Assembly: GCA_003344405.1 (NCBI GenBank)
Contig: NOWV01000158.1
Coordinates: 62,001-126,000, forward strand
Origin: Trichoplax sp. H2
Lineage: Eukaryota > Placozoa > Uniplacotomia > Trichoplacea
Length of the DNA stretch: 64,000 nucleotides
Direction: 5' to 3'
Made by a program: the position numbers and the translations under genes. Below, in pieces: positions 39,622-53,674 of the stretch. Position 1 is the first letter of the stretch. Every line of letters begins with the position of its first letter. The notes below the pieces were generated by a model. The model was not told where the DNA came from. It ran no database searches and was given only the letters and a program-made list of their open reading frames with translations.

Positions 39622-41879
39622 ATATCTGTAAAACTGCATCAATTCTGCTAAAAATTTTACAAATATGAGTAGATCGATCATTATGCTTTACTATTTCTGA
39701 GTTATTGTACACGAAGTATTGCAATATGTTCGATGATGAGTAATAGCATAATTAACTTAACGCTGCTGCTAAAGATGCAAATATCTTACAGAAATAATCA
39801 TTTAGTGCTAGAAAATCATTTCATCTTTTACTTTTTCCTAACTAAAAATGAATAACTTACCGTAGTAATAATTAAGTTATAATATGTAAGTTCTGCACGA
39901 TAGCTGACAAACAATTGATTACGTACGGCTTAAAATTTGCCTTTCATACACTTTATCAGGCTAAATTGTAAGGTGAAATTATCTGAATATAAGGTATTAT
40001 TGCAATAAAATATAGGTTAGTTCGAAAGGAAAATGTTGTAAAAAGTTTAATGGAGAAATTTTTGAACAAAAATGATTCTATTTTCGTGAAAAGAGGTCCA
40101 TCATCATAGGACATTATTTTGTATAAACATTTTGTGGAAGGAAATTTCTATAAACAGTTTGTTGATTACGAAGATTTTTTCTCCTATTGGGATGGTAGAG
40201 AAAAAAATCAACAGATTGTCAACTCCAAGGATTATATCTCCTTCGTGGATGATAGAGTTTATCATAAATGCGACTATTTTACGATCATGAGATTACAAGA
40301 GTCTCCCAATTCCTATAGATTTACAATTTAGAATATATTATACCCACTGAAAATTTCGCAGTTATTATAAATTTCTACGAACTAAAATTAACTTATTTAT
40401 TTTACTGGAAATATGACTAACGCTTACTTTTTATTGGCAAATTTAAAATCAAACTCTCTTATTTTTAGCTTATTCCGTATTTGATTGCACTTCAGCAAAA
40501 CCTGCCTACAATTACAGTCAGAATTGCAGTTTATCTTATAATTCCACGATATATAATTGTGTATCGTTGTATTTGGATTATTACTGCCTCAGTTTCGTAT
40601 ATTTATTTTCGTTACTTTCAATACCGGGCTGAGTAAAATTAAAAATTATTCTCTTTTATAGTATACAATTGAGAAATTTTACGTGCTATACTATAGTCGT
40701 GATGCATCCTATATTAGAATATATTGAAGGTTACATTTGGTGTAGTTAGGTTTCTAGAATAGATATTATTGTGATACTTATATTAGTTATCGACTAGTAC
40801 TGCAATTTTATAATATAAGCTTTACGATAATATCTCTTCTTAGAAACCTAACCAGATCAAATACAAGTATAACTATCAAAGCAATCCAACATGGGGTGCA
40901 TTACGACAACAACAGGTACCATGTTATTGACGCCTATCTTAACATCAAATATTTTACTGCAAAGCAGCTTGTTGGAGGGTTATTAGTGAAATTTTACGCT
41001 ATCATATCATCAGCAAATGATCTGAAATTGGACAGGAAACCGATCATTTGTATAATGATCACAAAAAGTGGATGAAAGGGCCAAGATGTCGGAATGATTA
41101 CGAATATAAGGAATATTCTTATGTAATACTAGTAATTCCAATGAAAATTGCTAGGGACTACTTTTGCAATCATAACGTTGAATAAAATGCAACTATAAAT
41201 GATTTCCTAAATTAAAACTTGTTTGCTTTAATCACAACTGTTTTATTAGTACACATGCTGCATGTACATTGAAACTGAAATCATTTTCATCTGTAGTAAA
41301 TAAGATTTACAAAGAAGTAAAAAGTAGTAGCCGCGTCCAGTAGTGATATTTTTTATATATTGGCATCGGAAAGTTTATGGTTCGGCTCGTCGGTACGAAA
41401 TCTAAAAGCTAGATCCAGGTTCTGCTGCTACATTGCTGATCTTAGTATTATTTTTAAACTTTGACGAATTTCCACTTAATTACTGTAGATTCCTACATAC
41501 ATTAACCATATTTAAGTTTTCGAATAATTCCGATAAACTGACTTTGATGGCCGTACCAAAAAATATACAAATAACTCAGACCATGATTAGCTTTCTGAAT
41601 CAGTTCCTAAAATACAGTCATTGTGTAGACCATGCTTATTACCTAGGATCCTCTATTATAGCAGATCTTGACTAATAAACTCTGACGCATTAAATTGGGT
41701 ACATTTGTTATATTTATTTCTCATCTCTATTTTTTAGTAATGCAATCATCCGATAATTATCCAAGATAGAAGCAAAGTTCAGACTTAGTCATAGAATTTG
41801 TGGAAAATTAAAATTATAGGAAATTTTACAAAGAGATCGATTAATACGTTATTTGAAGGATGCTATTATTTAGAAACCA
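39622..41879. other. Intergenic DNA without a recognised gene
   Basis: AT-rich. Open frames at 40119-40331 (+, 70 codons, rich in Tyr, Phe and Asp) and 41433-41675 (+, 80 codons) lack an ATG at their start and a recognisable domain. The first is the more protein-like but has no support from splice sites or neighbours. Confidence 0.4.
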
Positions 41880-42420
41880 TATTATAATATATGCTTTCAT
41901 CTTTATTTTTCGTCTAGAGAGAATTCTGTCCAATTTTTCAGTATAATTTCTATCTTATAGCTAACTAGCAACCTCGTCAGCTAAGACATAGCTTAGGTAA
42001 AGTTAAAAATTGTTTAATCGTATTCTCTGCTGATCAGGTATGTAATTTAGTTCGTATTGCAACTGATTCTTTATTAAAAATTATGGATTTGGATTTGATT
42101 TTTTTTATGTTCGAGTAAGTGTATTTAAAATATCCAAAACAAGATAAAAATTGTGTATCCTATTTAGATTCTTGAGAAATTTTATTGTACTTGTTTTTTT
42201 GAGTCGAGAAGAACTTTTTTGTTAGGTGATATAGGCTAAATCTTTTTGGTGCTTTTTTATCATCAAGTCATTTCATCTAGACAAGGCAAAATTGGAAGCG
42301 AGTCTTTCTTTTGTATAATCTTTAATCCTGTCTACTATTGAATTTAGCATTATTTAGATTTCTATAGTAGACTTTTCCTCTGCTTTAAAGAGATGACAGA
42401 TTAAATAGTTTATAGATATA
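41880..42420 (+). repeat. Degenerate dispersed repeat, copy 2 (related to 36620-37160)
   Basis: Same landmark order as copy 1. The right end runs into an LTR-like insertion. Part of the family (tggattgtcaggtt, then gtttgacatag) recurs at about 43517-43560 and, more decayed, at about 43915-43950, suggesting further copies. Confidence 0.5.
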
Positions 42421-42850
42421 ACCTATTATATCACATTTTAATTGAACCTAAATTATAGTAATCAAGTAAATCTTGTATGAGAAATTGTTAACTGTGCATA
42501 ACCAATTCTGTGAAAGGGTATAAAAGGGCGAGCAAATGCTCAGTCCGAGAGTTGGTTGGTAGATAGGGAACTGAACGGTATTGATCAATCTTCTAATAAA
42601 TAACTATACTAGCCTTATAGAACAGTCTTGTTCTTGTGTGTCAATCAAGTAGTCTAGCACCATCGCACGTTAGATCTCCAGTAGTAGTCGGGCGAATGAG
42701 TAATCTAATAGTCTAGTTTAATGGATCATGAAGACAATTTGATACTGGATCATTTCCTTTTAATGAAATTTGATGTAATTCATTGGAGGAATAAATTTCA
42801 GAATTGATAGGGTCTTTAAAACTGGATAAACTAAATAGTTTATAAATATA
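42402..42850 (+). mobile_element. LTR-like segment with TATA box and polyadenylation signal
   Basis: A near-perfect 19-bp direct repeat (taaatagtttata, G or A, atata) stands at 42402-42420 and 42832-42850. Between them lie TATAAAAG at 42519-42526, a TCAGTC initiator-like motif about 20 bp on (42540), and AATAAA at 42595-42600, in the compact TATA-R-polyA order of a retrotransposon LTR. This suggests a solo LTR or LTR fragment inserted in the repeat described at 41880. The exact ends are not resolved and no coding region accompanies it. Confidence 0.4.
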
Positions 42851-45427
42851 ATCAGCTATTTAGTAATCTAGTCATTGCATGCGAGAATAAAATTATCCAA
42901 CCATTTAATAACCTAATCATTAGGCAAACGAAAATTATATTATTAGATCATTGCTTGACTGCAAAACCTGATGCTCACATTCGTACAAATTATATGTACG
43001 TTACAATTATGCGTTAGTAATCTTGAATATTCCTAGAGTATATAATTTTTTGCTTTCATTTATACTTTTAAATTTTTTGATAATATTTTCTTTCTCTATC
43101 GTAAATAAGAGATAGGTTAAATCATTTCACGTCCTGCCTATAATATATTAGCCTGGTAGATACGTTTCCTTCATTTCTTAAAGCTTAATTTAATCTTAAC
43201 GTACAAAACAGATATCTAATCTAGATTGCTGAATCATAGCATAAATAGGGCTTGCGACAGTTTACAGTGATAAAAATTACGCCTAAAATGATGTCATTAA
43301 AAATTTAGTTACGTCGCTCCTAAGTATGCAATTCATCATGTAGTGATCTTCTCGTTATATATTGACTTGATTACTTAATCATTAACTTTTAAACAATTAG
43401 ACGTTTTGAATACATATGTATCATTTACTTCGGGCTAAATAATACCTTCAACAGCAGATAAAGTAAATAGTTAACAAAAATAGTTTATTATGTAATAAGA
43501 CAACAAACCTATAAACTGGATTGTCAGGTTATCCAATTTTTTTGCAGTTTGACATAGCTCATAGTAAGTTGTATAGAGTGTCTAATGTTAAAGTTTTATT
43601 ATACTGTACTTTAAGCATATGCTCGCATTATTTTGTTTTCATGAACATCCTTTAATTTCATGATTCAGCCCTCCGTGGTAACAGTTCTTATCCTTTGTAG
43701 AAAATTAGAGGAGTTATATAATTTCAAATATCATGTGCTCTATAATATTCTAATTGAGCCTTTAATGAATTGTTAGATCGTCAGACCTAGGCGTAATTTG
43801 AAATATTGGCAGTCGTATAAATTATGTTTCTAATGATATCTTAATAAAGTTGTTTACTAGACAAATTATAAAGTTTATCCAGATGAATTAAATACAAAGA
43901 TTTCAATTTATTATATACTGATTGTTAGGTTTTTTTCGTTATTTGACATAGGCTAGCATCATCATGCATTCAGGCTCAAGAGGTAAAGTGAATAGATATT
44001 TTATAGCCTTGCAGCTTGATTTCTTCCATCGCTGCGATGGTATTACGTAGCTAAATATGTTTTACTTCTATAGATTCCACCTGAGCTTTGTAATGATCTC
44101 ACATTTATGGTCCTCTCTTTTTTATGTTGTGTATTTTCATCAAAGTAGATGTTCAAATACAAGTAGGATTATCAATAGTTATGTTATGTTCAATTGATTT
44201 CCATATTAGGGATTATTACTGGTTATGTTCACCATTTTAGGGATACTGTCATTAGATTATGTTTTAAAACATATTTGCTGTTGTCGTGGTTTCATTAACT
44301 TACCTTACAAATATAGAGTATTGATGTGTTAATTGCAATGGTATAAAAAGGAGAAAAGATAGAGAAAAAAAGGAGACTTTGGCTGATGTTAAATTTGAAT
44401 AAGTCATTAAGTTGCTCGTTTGCAATTTGTTATTTGTTGTTACTCGTTGGTAATGTGAAAGTAAAGGAGATTATTTCAAGTTTGACTTGCAGTCGTGACC
44501 GATTAGATCATGTCTTCAGCATTTAGGATTGATATCTTATGGTTGTTAATATACCCATATATGATTATGACTAAGTGATATCTATGCTGTAAGATTTATG
44601 ACTATCTAAGCTGATCAGGTCATAAGTAGTGTAATGTAATTTTATTCTTCAATTCTTTCTTATCCTGTCTGTTGCTCTGTATGAAATCATACTCTCTATG
44701 ATGCGATCTTCCTGTAAGTGTTGTCTACCAGTACTCTACCGCTGAGTGAAGTAGTTCAGTACTCCCTATGCCAGAGTTGCTACTTCTACATCTTCTGTTT
44801 AGCAATTGAAGCGATGGTATGATCTGCTGCTCTGAATGTCCGCTGCCTCCTTCTGATCAACTAGTATTTCACGTTTATCTTTCTTAACCTAAAATGAGGT
44901 ACCTTTACATCATCAATTCTTAATATACACGTAAAATGTCTTTTAAGCGTTAAATAGTACTATTTTATAATTCATGTGTAAACATTTAAGTTAGTTCATG
45001 ATCTATTTTCGCGATATAACGATTCACCTGAGGGGCAGGATGTAGTGTTATTAATTGTTACAAACCTTCGTCTAGTAGAGGCTAGTGTGCAGGTAATGAG
45101 TTTAGACTCAGAGTCTTTCTATTTACTTTATTTTAGATAGTAAGAATTTTATATCTAGCCTGTTTAGCTGTTAGCACATGTACAAGAAGAGTTTAATACT
45201 CTTATCTAACTTATCTTCGCTTCTTCCTATCATTCTTATACTAGAATGGATAAAACAAAATCTTCTCTGATAGAAGGATGAACAATCATACATAATAAAA
45301 AACGACTTTTTCTAGGCTGCTTTCTGTGCAGATCTTTGCTGCATTATTGATGAGGAATTGCCTCATATGTACGAACTCAAACTTGTGGTTAATGTAATTT
45401 TATAGTAACATCAACACGGGTAATTCA
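42851..45427. other. Intergenic DNA with decayed repeats
   Basis: Contains further fragments of the 36.6-kb repeat family at about 42930-42990 and 43500-43950. The 44640-44880 segment is richer in C and T, with no frame open through it. No gene recognised. Confidence 0.45.
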
Positions 45428-45572
45428 CTGTTTATACAAATAGTAATAAATCCAATTGCTACATTTTTATTTTAAGCTATACCTTTAGAATGATTGAATG
45501 ATGAATTTTCCCAGCTTAGGATATCCTTCGAAGTATAAAAGGAGATGTAGTCATTAAACTGATTGATCTAAT
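45428..45572 (+). repeat. TATA-containing direct repeat, copy 1
   Basis: About 145 bp repeated 330 bp downstream. Shared landmarks: caaatagtaataaatc, agctatacct/agctacacct, cagcttaggatatccttcga/cagcttagggtatcttcga, tataaaaggagatgta and aactgattgat. The TATAAAAGG is at 45534-45542. Confidence 0.75.
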
Positions 45573-45762
45573 CAATAATTTTATAGTTGATCTTTGTATC
45601 TCATATTTGTATCATTATGCAAGAATAATGAAACATATTCGACTTTATAGAAAAATGATAAATTTATTCATTACGTACTTAATTTATTAACATGAAGCTT
45701 AGTGTGATTAGATAATAAATATTCCCCGAATTTAAACGTCTCAGGATCCTGGGTGTTTTATT

Positions 45763-45900
45763 ATTTATGCAAATAGTAATAAATCGAATGATTACGTTCT
45801 TATCTAAGCTACACCTGTGGTATGACTGAACAATGAGTATTCCAGCTTAGGGTATCTTCGAAGGTATAAAAGGAGATGTACTTTTAACTGATTGATTTAA
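45763..45900 (+). repeat. TATA-containing direct repeat, copy 2
   Basis: Second copy of the repeat at 45428, same orientation, with TATAAAAGG at 45864-45872. The conserved TATA box and its upstream block suggest a duplicated promoter or LTR U3 end. No gene follows either copy. Confidence 0.75.
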
Positions 45901-48900
45901 TTTTACCTTCTGTCAAAAGCCCGGCCCAAGGATAAATGACAGACTAGATTAAGAGTGAAGGCTATTTGATTCCCGTTTATGTATATTTGATCTTACTGCT
46001 AGTAAATAAGCGATACTTTTGGTAATCAAGGCATTATTTTATTTAAGCACTGCATACGCGTATATCTGTACTAATAAAAGCGTGCAAATTATGAAATAAC
46101 AAGTCAACTACCGTACCTTACAGCCGATGAAAAATTTCATTCAGCTTTGATGGACCAAACCTTTTGGAAGTTGTAAATAAACCTTTTAAAATGTCGATCT
46201 TTCAAACAGCTGTTATTGTTATGAGTCTGCAGATTAGTGAACAAACTGATAAAAGTTATGGGTAGCAATTGATTAGGCAATGCGATCATTGATAATATTG
46301 GAAGTCTGGAAAAAATCATTAATATAGCGTACCGAATTCAAATTCTCCATCAAATGTTGTAATTCTACGCTATAGGTACTTCTGCTAGTCGTTACATTGA
46401 AAATGATGACTGTTAACGATTCTTTGCCTGAAATCAGATACTTTTACTTTACGAACAAAATCACTTAAACCAACAAGCTAGAACTGAAAACTACCTTGCA
46501 CGCTACACGTTACGCTCTTATGTCGTTTTGCAGCCGGAAGATTACAGACTATACAGTACCGATAAGATGATTGTTTACAGAATAAGTTTAGTCATAAACA
46601 TCTCAACAATTTTAAAGACGTATTTTAATATCACCTTTTGATTATATTAAAAGCTTCAAGCTAAAATTCGGCTGTCAAATGCATAAGACTAATACCTACT
46701 GAACTGTCAATTAATTAAAAACTAAATATTATAAAATCATTGCGGTTTTATTTTTATTATACAAGATTCGCTTCGACTTTAAATGTAATCGCCTAAATTT
46801 TATTTGTTTAGCTTCGTAATTTTAAATACTGACCGGTGCAAAGCCAAGGTAGTATCTTTCATCGAGCTGTTGCGTAAGTCTCGCATACTTCTTAACTTTC
46901 TACGCGTACCTCAATTTATTCAATAATTGTTTCGTATAATGTTTAATTTTGATATTTAAAATGAACACATTAAAATAAATCTTGTATTTTACAATATATT
47001 TAATTAGGCAATGAATGAATTTAATACCTATGTTTTTATAAAATATGTTGGACATGCTAATAATTAAATCTTTAATACTAAAATAGTTTACGCTTACAAA
47101 TATCTTTGAATAAAACCGTTAGAGAATATAGCAAATTTTTATCACCACGTATAGCTCTTACTTTAAGAAATTTTATTGATGAAGTTAGGCTTTTATCATC
47201 CAATAGCAGACCATTAGATCTACCTTCTCTCTGATGCAGCTATGTCTTTTCTAGTCGCCTTGTTTACGAAAAATGTTTTTCAATTTTTTTTCAACGTTGA
47301 AAATTATCACACCATTTTTCATCTTAACTGCGATCATTTTAATAACGCTCGAGTTTCTAAAAATTTCCTACAATTTTGTGATTAACTAATTTTGAGTAAA
47401 TTTTAGTTGTTCAGACATTATATTGTTATGATCGTTACGTTTAGTCGGAGCTCTGTAAGCAGTTCCAGCAGGTGAACTTCATTTCGACAGCATTAAGAAG
47501 TTCCTATATTTTTCTTACGAATCATATTCACCATTTTGTATATCATTTACTGTGTACTATTCAATGTTTGAAACTCTTATTTGAGATTAAACGATGAACC
47601 AGTAATGAATGTTGAAAAATATTTGGTTTATCGTTTCTGTCATAATTACACTTCTGGCTCTAGGCGTCTTAGCAAACATAAGGTACAGTACTTTATTTTA
47701 TTTTTATTTCTATTCATTAAATGTATTAGTAATGTGGTTAAACGTAGTTGGAATCGGGTCATTTAGGCAATTTTAATGAGATGTCGTGACCTTATTATGA
47801 ATTTGTTAAATTACTTGAATGTGCAGTAAAATCGTAAAGACATCATTTATTCATCACCAGATAACTACTTTAAATGAAATATGGCGTTTTAAAGACTTTT
47901 TAATGTATTTTTATTGTGCAGTAATAAGTCCAATTATGATTTTTCAGTAGAATAAACTTTTACTGCTAGCATTAAAGATTTTACTAATTGCGCAAAGAAA
48001 ATTAAAGATTTACAATCTTTACATGTAAGCGTTGTAATTAATTAAACCTTTACTAGGATATACTTGTGGTATAACATCGGATATCTTCAAATTTAAACAA
48101 TTCAGTACTCTATCAAAAGTGATAATCGAACGATAAAATGAGAGTCTAGAAAGACTTCAGTAATATGTATTCTTATTTGGAAAAGCGATTTTATTAATAT
48201 AGAAAGTAAGTACTTCATTCGAATAATAATAAAATATTTTTATAATTTTATTTCTTCATTAATACCGACACTTCTTACTAATATTTATTACTTTCTTACA
48301 TACGGCAGTCTTGCAGCACAATTTTATCCTAAAAATTACGTTACTGAGTTACGGAATTTATCAAATATTAATCCAGTGAGAATTAAAAATAGTTTAATTA
48401 GCCTTGATGATTCACATTTAACGATGCTACTATTAACATCTAGTGCATGGTGAGCTGTCATGATAGCAGCATAATAAAGCTAATTTAAATTTTATTGTTA
48501 TAATTAAAAATCCTTTATTTTAAGATCTCCTTTGACAAATTTATTTGCCTTTGATTGTTTGCATAAGCAGAGTGGCATTTTCAGCTATTCAAATACAATT
48601 TATTTCATCATAGTTATTTCATATCGTAAAAATTGATGATATGATTATCAATTATCCAATTCCAAAGTCATTAAAATATAGATCTTGTTTTCAGGCATTG
48701 AACACCATGATTCAATGAGGTTAATGCCTAGTACGTGCTACAATCGTTGTTTGATGCACACGGGTATCAATGCTAAAATGAAATCGTCGGGACAACTTTG
48801 GGACGTTTAGATTCTGCTTTAGAGTACAGCATATCACATTGATGCAAAAAGCTAGAAAAGTAGGAGGTTATGCAGTAATATTTGGGAAAGGTTTTGGTAA

Positions 48901-51900
48901 TAATATTAGTACCTAATTTTAGTACCTCGGTTTCGTTGTCTTTCATAACTGGATAGTAAATGACACAATTCTTAACTCCTTTCATAAATGCAATATTAAT
49001 TATTATAATAGGCTAATGGAAATTGTTTAGTAAAATTGCAATACTATTGAGTAGATATCTAATAACGTATCTGATATGTAAATTCTTTGTAATTTAGTAA
49101 TCTGTTAGCGATTAAAGGATAACCCTTACGTCTCAAAAATATGTTGTCTCTACGATACCAAAGAAGCAGCATGTATACTATACTCGGTCTAATTATCAAA
49201 TTGTCATGATACTGAGGAAATGTAAATCCAGTTAAAGTTATATCTTAATTTTTATCATTCTTTGTTAGATAAGCTCATTTCAATTTCTAAAGTTAAGATT
49301 AATCGCTTGGCATTGGGGTTACTTTATCTAATAGATTTTAGCAAATGTACTATTTATCATCTAATCTAACCCATTGTGTCTCACTCCGTATACTTATACC
49401 TGTATATCAAGTTTGTGCTAACCAACTTTGTGTCTAAGTTGTTTTTATACTTTACCAAACTTTCAATAATCCTTTCTTAATTATTTATCGACTGTACGAG
49501 TATGCATTGTTTGATATCAATGTTCATAGAGAGCGAAATTAACCTCACTAAAAAATTACTTTCCATTTCCAGTCCTTTATTGCAATTTAAATCGGCCTAT
49601 CAGTTTTATGCATTCTTTAAGCTCTCGAGTAATTACAATTTTATTATGCATAGGATTTTCAGTTTTAGGGCTATCTAAAATTGAATCATTATCTTGCATT
49701 ATTGTTAAATTTTTAATGTGTGATGACTGACGCAAATTTAAATACGTGTATTTTTACCTCACTTACCTTTCTTTAATACATAATTATCATTAGGGTGACT
49801 GTGACGATATAATAGTTTTCTCTGTAGCTTCATTGAATCAACTGTATATTCCCACTGATCATTATTGACATTCAATTACTGTTATATCTCGACGATAGGT
49901 ATCTTATGCCAGTATTGACAATTTTAGAAATTGCATTTAAGCTATCATCAATTATTTTGTCAAAATAGTTTTCTAGATTATGTCATCTGGATAATCTTGT
50001 TTCTTATCCACCTGGATTACCAAATTTGTTTTTGACACTAATATTCTATTGTTATATGAATTAGTGTATAGAAGATAATCTAGTATACTAAAAATACTCT
50101 GTTTAAATTTTTTCAGCAGGTAATTTAATTGACTTTATATGAACCTGGTTTCCATTTGACGTATCGTGCTGTGTTACAGCTAATATCAAAATGGCTTTGG
50201 CATTAGTCTAGGATACTGATATATTTTTTGCTATTCTCATCAATTGTTTAAACTTATTTCCAATGCTAATCATTAATAATAGGCACTAGGAGAATGTCAT
50301 TATTATCTTAAGCACATCTTATATCTAATTGATGATAATAGCCAGCATGAACACGTGATAAGATGAATCTTGTGATAGGTATTGTTGAGATAGTCTATTT
50401 GTATTGGCTAATTAACAAATGGATAGATCGAGTATTTTCTTATTTGGCTCCTTAGCTCAATTCAATTACAGCACTTGTTCCATTTAAGGTTATAAACCGA
50501 TCGATCGATCACGTTCTTCTATCTAGTATTCTATTCTTGCGCAATTTACCTTAGGACTTTGTTCATTTGTCTGTATATTCTTTTCTCTGGCTTCATGCAA
50601 TCCTCCAGTTTCGTCGACCATAAATGGTAATATTAGTTTTGAAAAGAGAATCTTGTTTGGATCGATAGCTAAATAGTTATTGATATTATCTTATCACTGG
50701 CGATATAATGTTATATAAAATGGAAGTGGGTAATCGAGTTTACGGATAGTCGGTTGAGATCTCCTTGAAAGCCATATTGCGAATTGATCATCGTGAGGTA
50801 AGATTATAATTTATAATGCTCTGTGCTAGAAAAAATAATTGAATACTAGTGATAACTACAATTACGAATATGATTCAAACACATTGATCTAGTTTGGATA
50901 TTATTTTTGATGCTCTGTTGCTTAAACTGTTGATTTATGAGATTATTTTTTAATTGATGCCCTGCTTGCAACTAAATCTTCGATAAGGTACGGGTAATCC
51001 TAATGATTCTGAATCTGTTTTTCAATACCAAAGGGGAACATACGCATATCATAGTAAATGGAATATGGCTATCAATTTCATTTATCTTTGCGTATTATTG
51101 ATTAAACCGGCAGTTAGTCCATCTTGGTTACGATACTTGTTTTAATTTTTGAGTGTACAAATCTAACGCGCATTGTCAACTTAATTAATTGACCCTAAGA
51201 GTAGCGAGAATAGGAATAATTAAGATCTTGTTATGTTTTCAAGCCTCATGAAGCTATTCAGAGATTTTGTATCATGCGTTCGCGAAATGCTTATATACTC
51301 GTATAAATAATGAGATAAGTTATAAATGAACTGATTGACCCTTTGCTATTTTTACAATATCTACAGCCAATAATGGCTTATTTTGCTTATAAGTTATTCG
51401 AAGAATATCTGTCAATCTGTAATAGAATAGAAAACCTAGAGTATTCTTCACTTTTTAGATTCATAAGACTATTACTGTCTATGTTGACTTTTAAAATGAT
51501 GATAATAATATAATGCTTAGGGTATTTCGCAACTGATAAGTTTGAGTTGTCATTCTGATCCAATTTCTTAACAAAACATCGTTCTTTACCAATATGGAAA
51601 AGTCTATTCCTAAGCAATAAGAAAAATTCAAAACTACCTTACAACGTTACGAACAAATTTACGGCATTTTAAATTTGTAAGATGGCAGGGGCGCATGCAC
51701 ATTGCTATCTAATAAGACTAGTTTTGTTTTAGAATTTTTTCCTGCCTATTGGAATAGTCTTGTACCGATGCAAATTGTATGACAGTATCGACAGCTTAGT
51801 AATGTATTCAAAACATGGAGAAATATTCTATAAAATGGAAGAAAATGTGCGAGTGATTTCTTTATTTCATTTCTTAGTGTATTATCGAGCTTAAAATTTT

Positions 51901-53584
51901 GAAATCTATCGTAACATGTACGGTACATAAAATTCCTTATCCAGTATTGATAAGTAAAATAAATATACTCCATTCTTTGATATTTTCTATCAATCTTATT
52001 ATAACAATGTTATTTTGTATAAATTCAATCTTGTCTAGTACATTTTACTGGAAAGTCTATAGTTCTTGTAGGTCTGATTCTAGTGACAACTAGACATTTT
52101 GTTATTAATTCTATAACATTGGCCGTGGGCGTAGTTGCTGCGTAACAGAAACAGAATGAATTTCTTTTTCTAATACTGTACTTTCAAATCCTTTTTAAGC
52201 TTGAGCTGTGATCAATAGATCCATGCCCCTATCAATAGCTTATGAATCTTAAATATTTTGCGATCAAGCATTAGCAAATGTATTTTTCATCAACATGTAG
52301 ATTGTAGAATTTACCTTTCGAAAAAGCTGGGCTATTTGAAAAATTAGCGTATTTTTTAAGTCATTATAAGATCAACTTTAAAAAGAATCAAACACAAACA
52401 AAGGAAGAACTCTTTTACTCTTTAAATTCAATTTGTACATTGTTATGAGAGATGAATTATCGCCTTCTCCTAATCACCAATACAATTTCAAATGATCATA
52501 ACTAGACTTATTTCTAGGAACCGCTTGAAATGACCGGATAGTAATTGAATTTAATATACGTCGATTGGATAAATTTATAGCATCTGTTACTATTATACCT
52601 ACACGGGAATAATGGATTTCTTTGAGGGTAATCATTCACTGAGCATCATACATTGACATCAATTATTTCACTTTGATTTATATAGTAGTGACAATTGATG
52701 TAAATGAAGAGAACGGTTGCGAAACCTTTAAAATGTCAAAAGTTGACTAGGTCGTCGTTGCTATTCAACTAGGGGAAAAGTCCTGTATTAAAATAGCCAT
52801 TTTCTTCTCAATAGCATTGATTTTGTAATAATCTACTGGCACTAACTAATACCGAATATTAATTATTGAAGAATTTGGATACTTTGAATGACTATATAAC
52901 ATTCAATGCAATATCATCTCACATCACCTTTAGTATACATGTTTTAATAGCACACGAGTTTTCTGCATTTACGATCGAAATAATATGCCGAAAAGATCAG
53001 ATTTAGATAACACTATTTTAGATAGAAACTGACAGATCTATTAGTTTGAATTCTTTTGATAGAAAATAAACTCCAGATCGAAGGATTTAGTAGTAAGTTA
53101 TCGCATGCACGATCAAATTGTCAAGACTACTCGGCCAACTTCAAAGCGTCGTTTTCTTCTCTCAACAGTACGGTAGCTATTAATCGGTCATAGGGATTAT
53201 TTAGGCTAGATTCTGTAAACACGTCAATTTCTAACTGCAAGAATTTACAAATTTATCGTAATGAAATAGCACTTCTCTTTACGATAAAGTTTCGCAATGA
53301 ATTTGCTACACAAATAGCTACTGTTTTTTAACACCAGTGGCCATCAATATAATCGCAGAATTTAGTTAAACTACGTTAGTAAACTGTCTATTTCTTATTG
53401 GAAAGAACATATGGCTGCATTAATGATTTGGAGACGTAACTTGGATTCATTTAATCTAATGCTCATCTTCGAATAATCACATCAACATTTAGTATGGTAA
53501 AATTGCTTACAGATAAGGATTTCACTCTGTATAAATGAAATTAATCAAAATTATTTAACTGAAAGATTATTTAAGTTTACACAA
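45901..53584. other. Gene-free AT-rich region
   Basis: Over 7 kb in which I find no supported gene. Open frames of 60-76 codons (46137, 47581, 48773, 51387, 51746, 51899) overlap on opposite strands or lack recognisable patterns and fit chance for this composition. Confidence 0.5.
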
Positions 53585-53642
53585 GTCTACACCATATATA
53601 CCGTATAGGCGTATACTGTACAGGGGTCTAATGCTTAGATAA

Positions 53643-53674
53643 CCGTCAGTAAAGCGACGGGAGTTTGCACTAGT
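53643..53674 (+). mobile_element. Helitron-like 3' terminus, copy 1
   Basis: A 5-bp GC-rich perfect stem (CCGTC at 53643-53647, GACGG at 53656-53660, 8-base loop), then 9 bases, then CTAG at 53670-53673 followed by T. Helitrons end in a GC-rich hairpin about 10-12 nt before CTRR and insert so that T follows. The same 32 bp recur at 59831 with one loop mismatch. A possible 5' end starting TCTAC is at about 53586. Confidence 0.5.

Noticed and set aside
40119-40331. 70-codon plus-strand open frame rich in Tyr, Phe and Asp
   Set aside because: No ATG at the open start, no recognisable domain, no splice context and of a length that chance produces in this window.
32860-41240. Possible repeat pair sharing caagatgtc-ggaatga near 32880 and 41080
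   Set aside because: Similarity covers only a few tens of bases and could not be extended.
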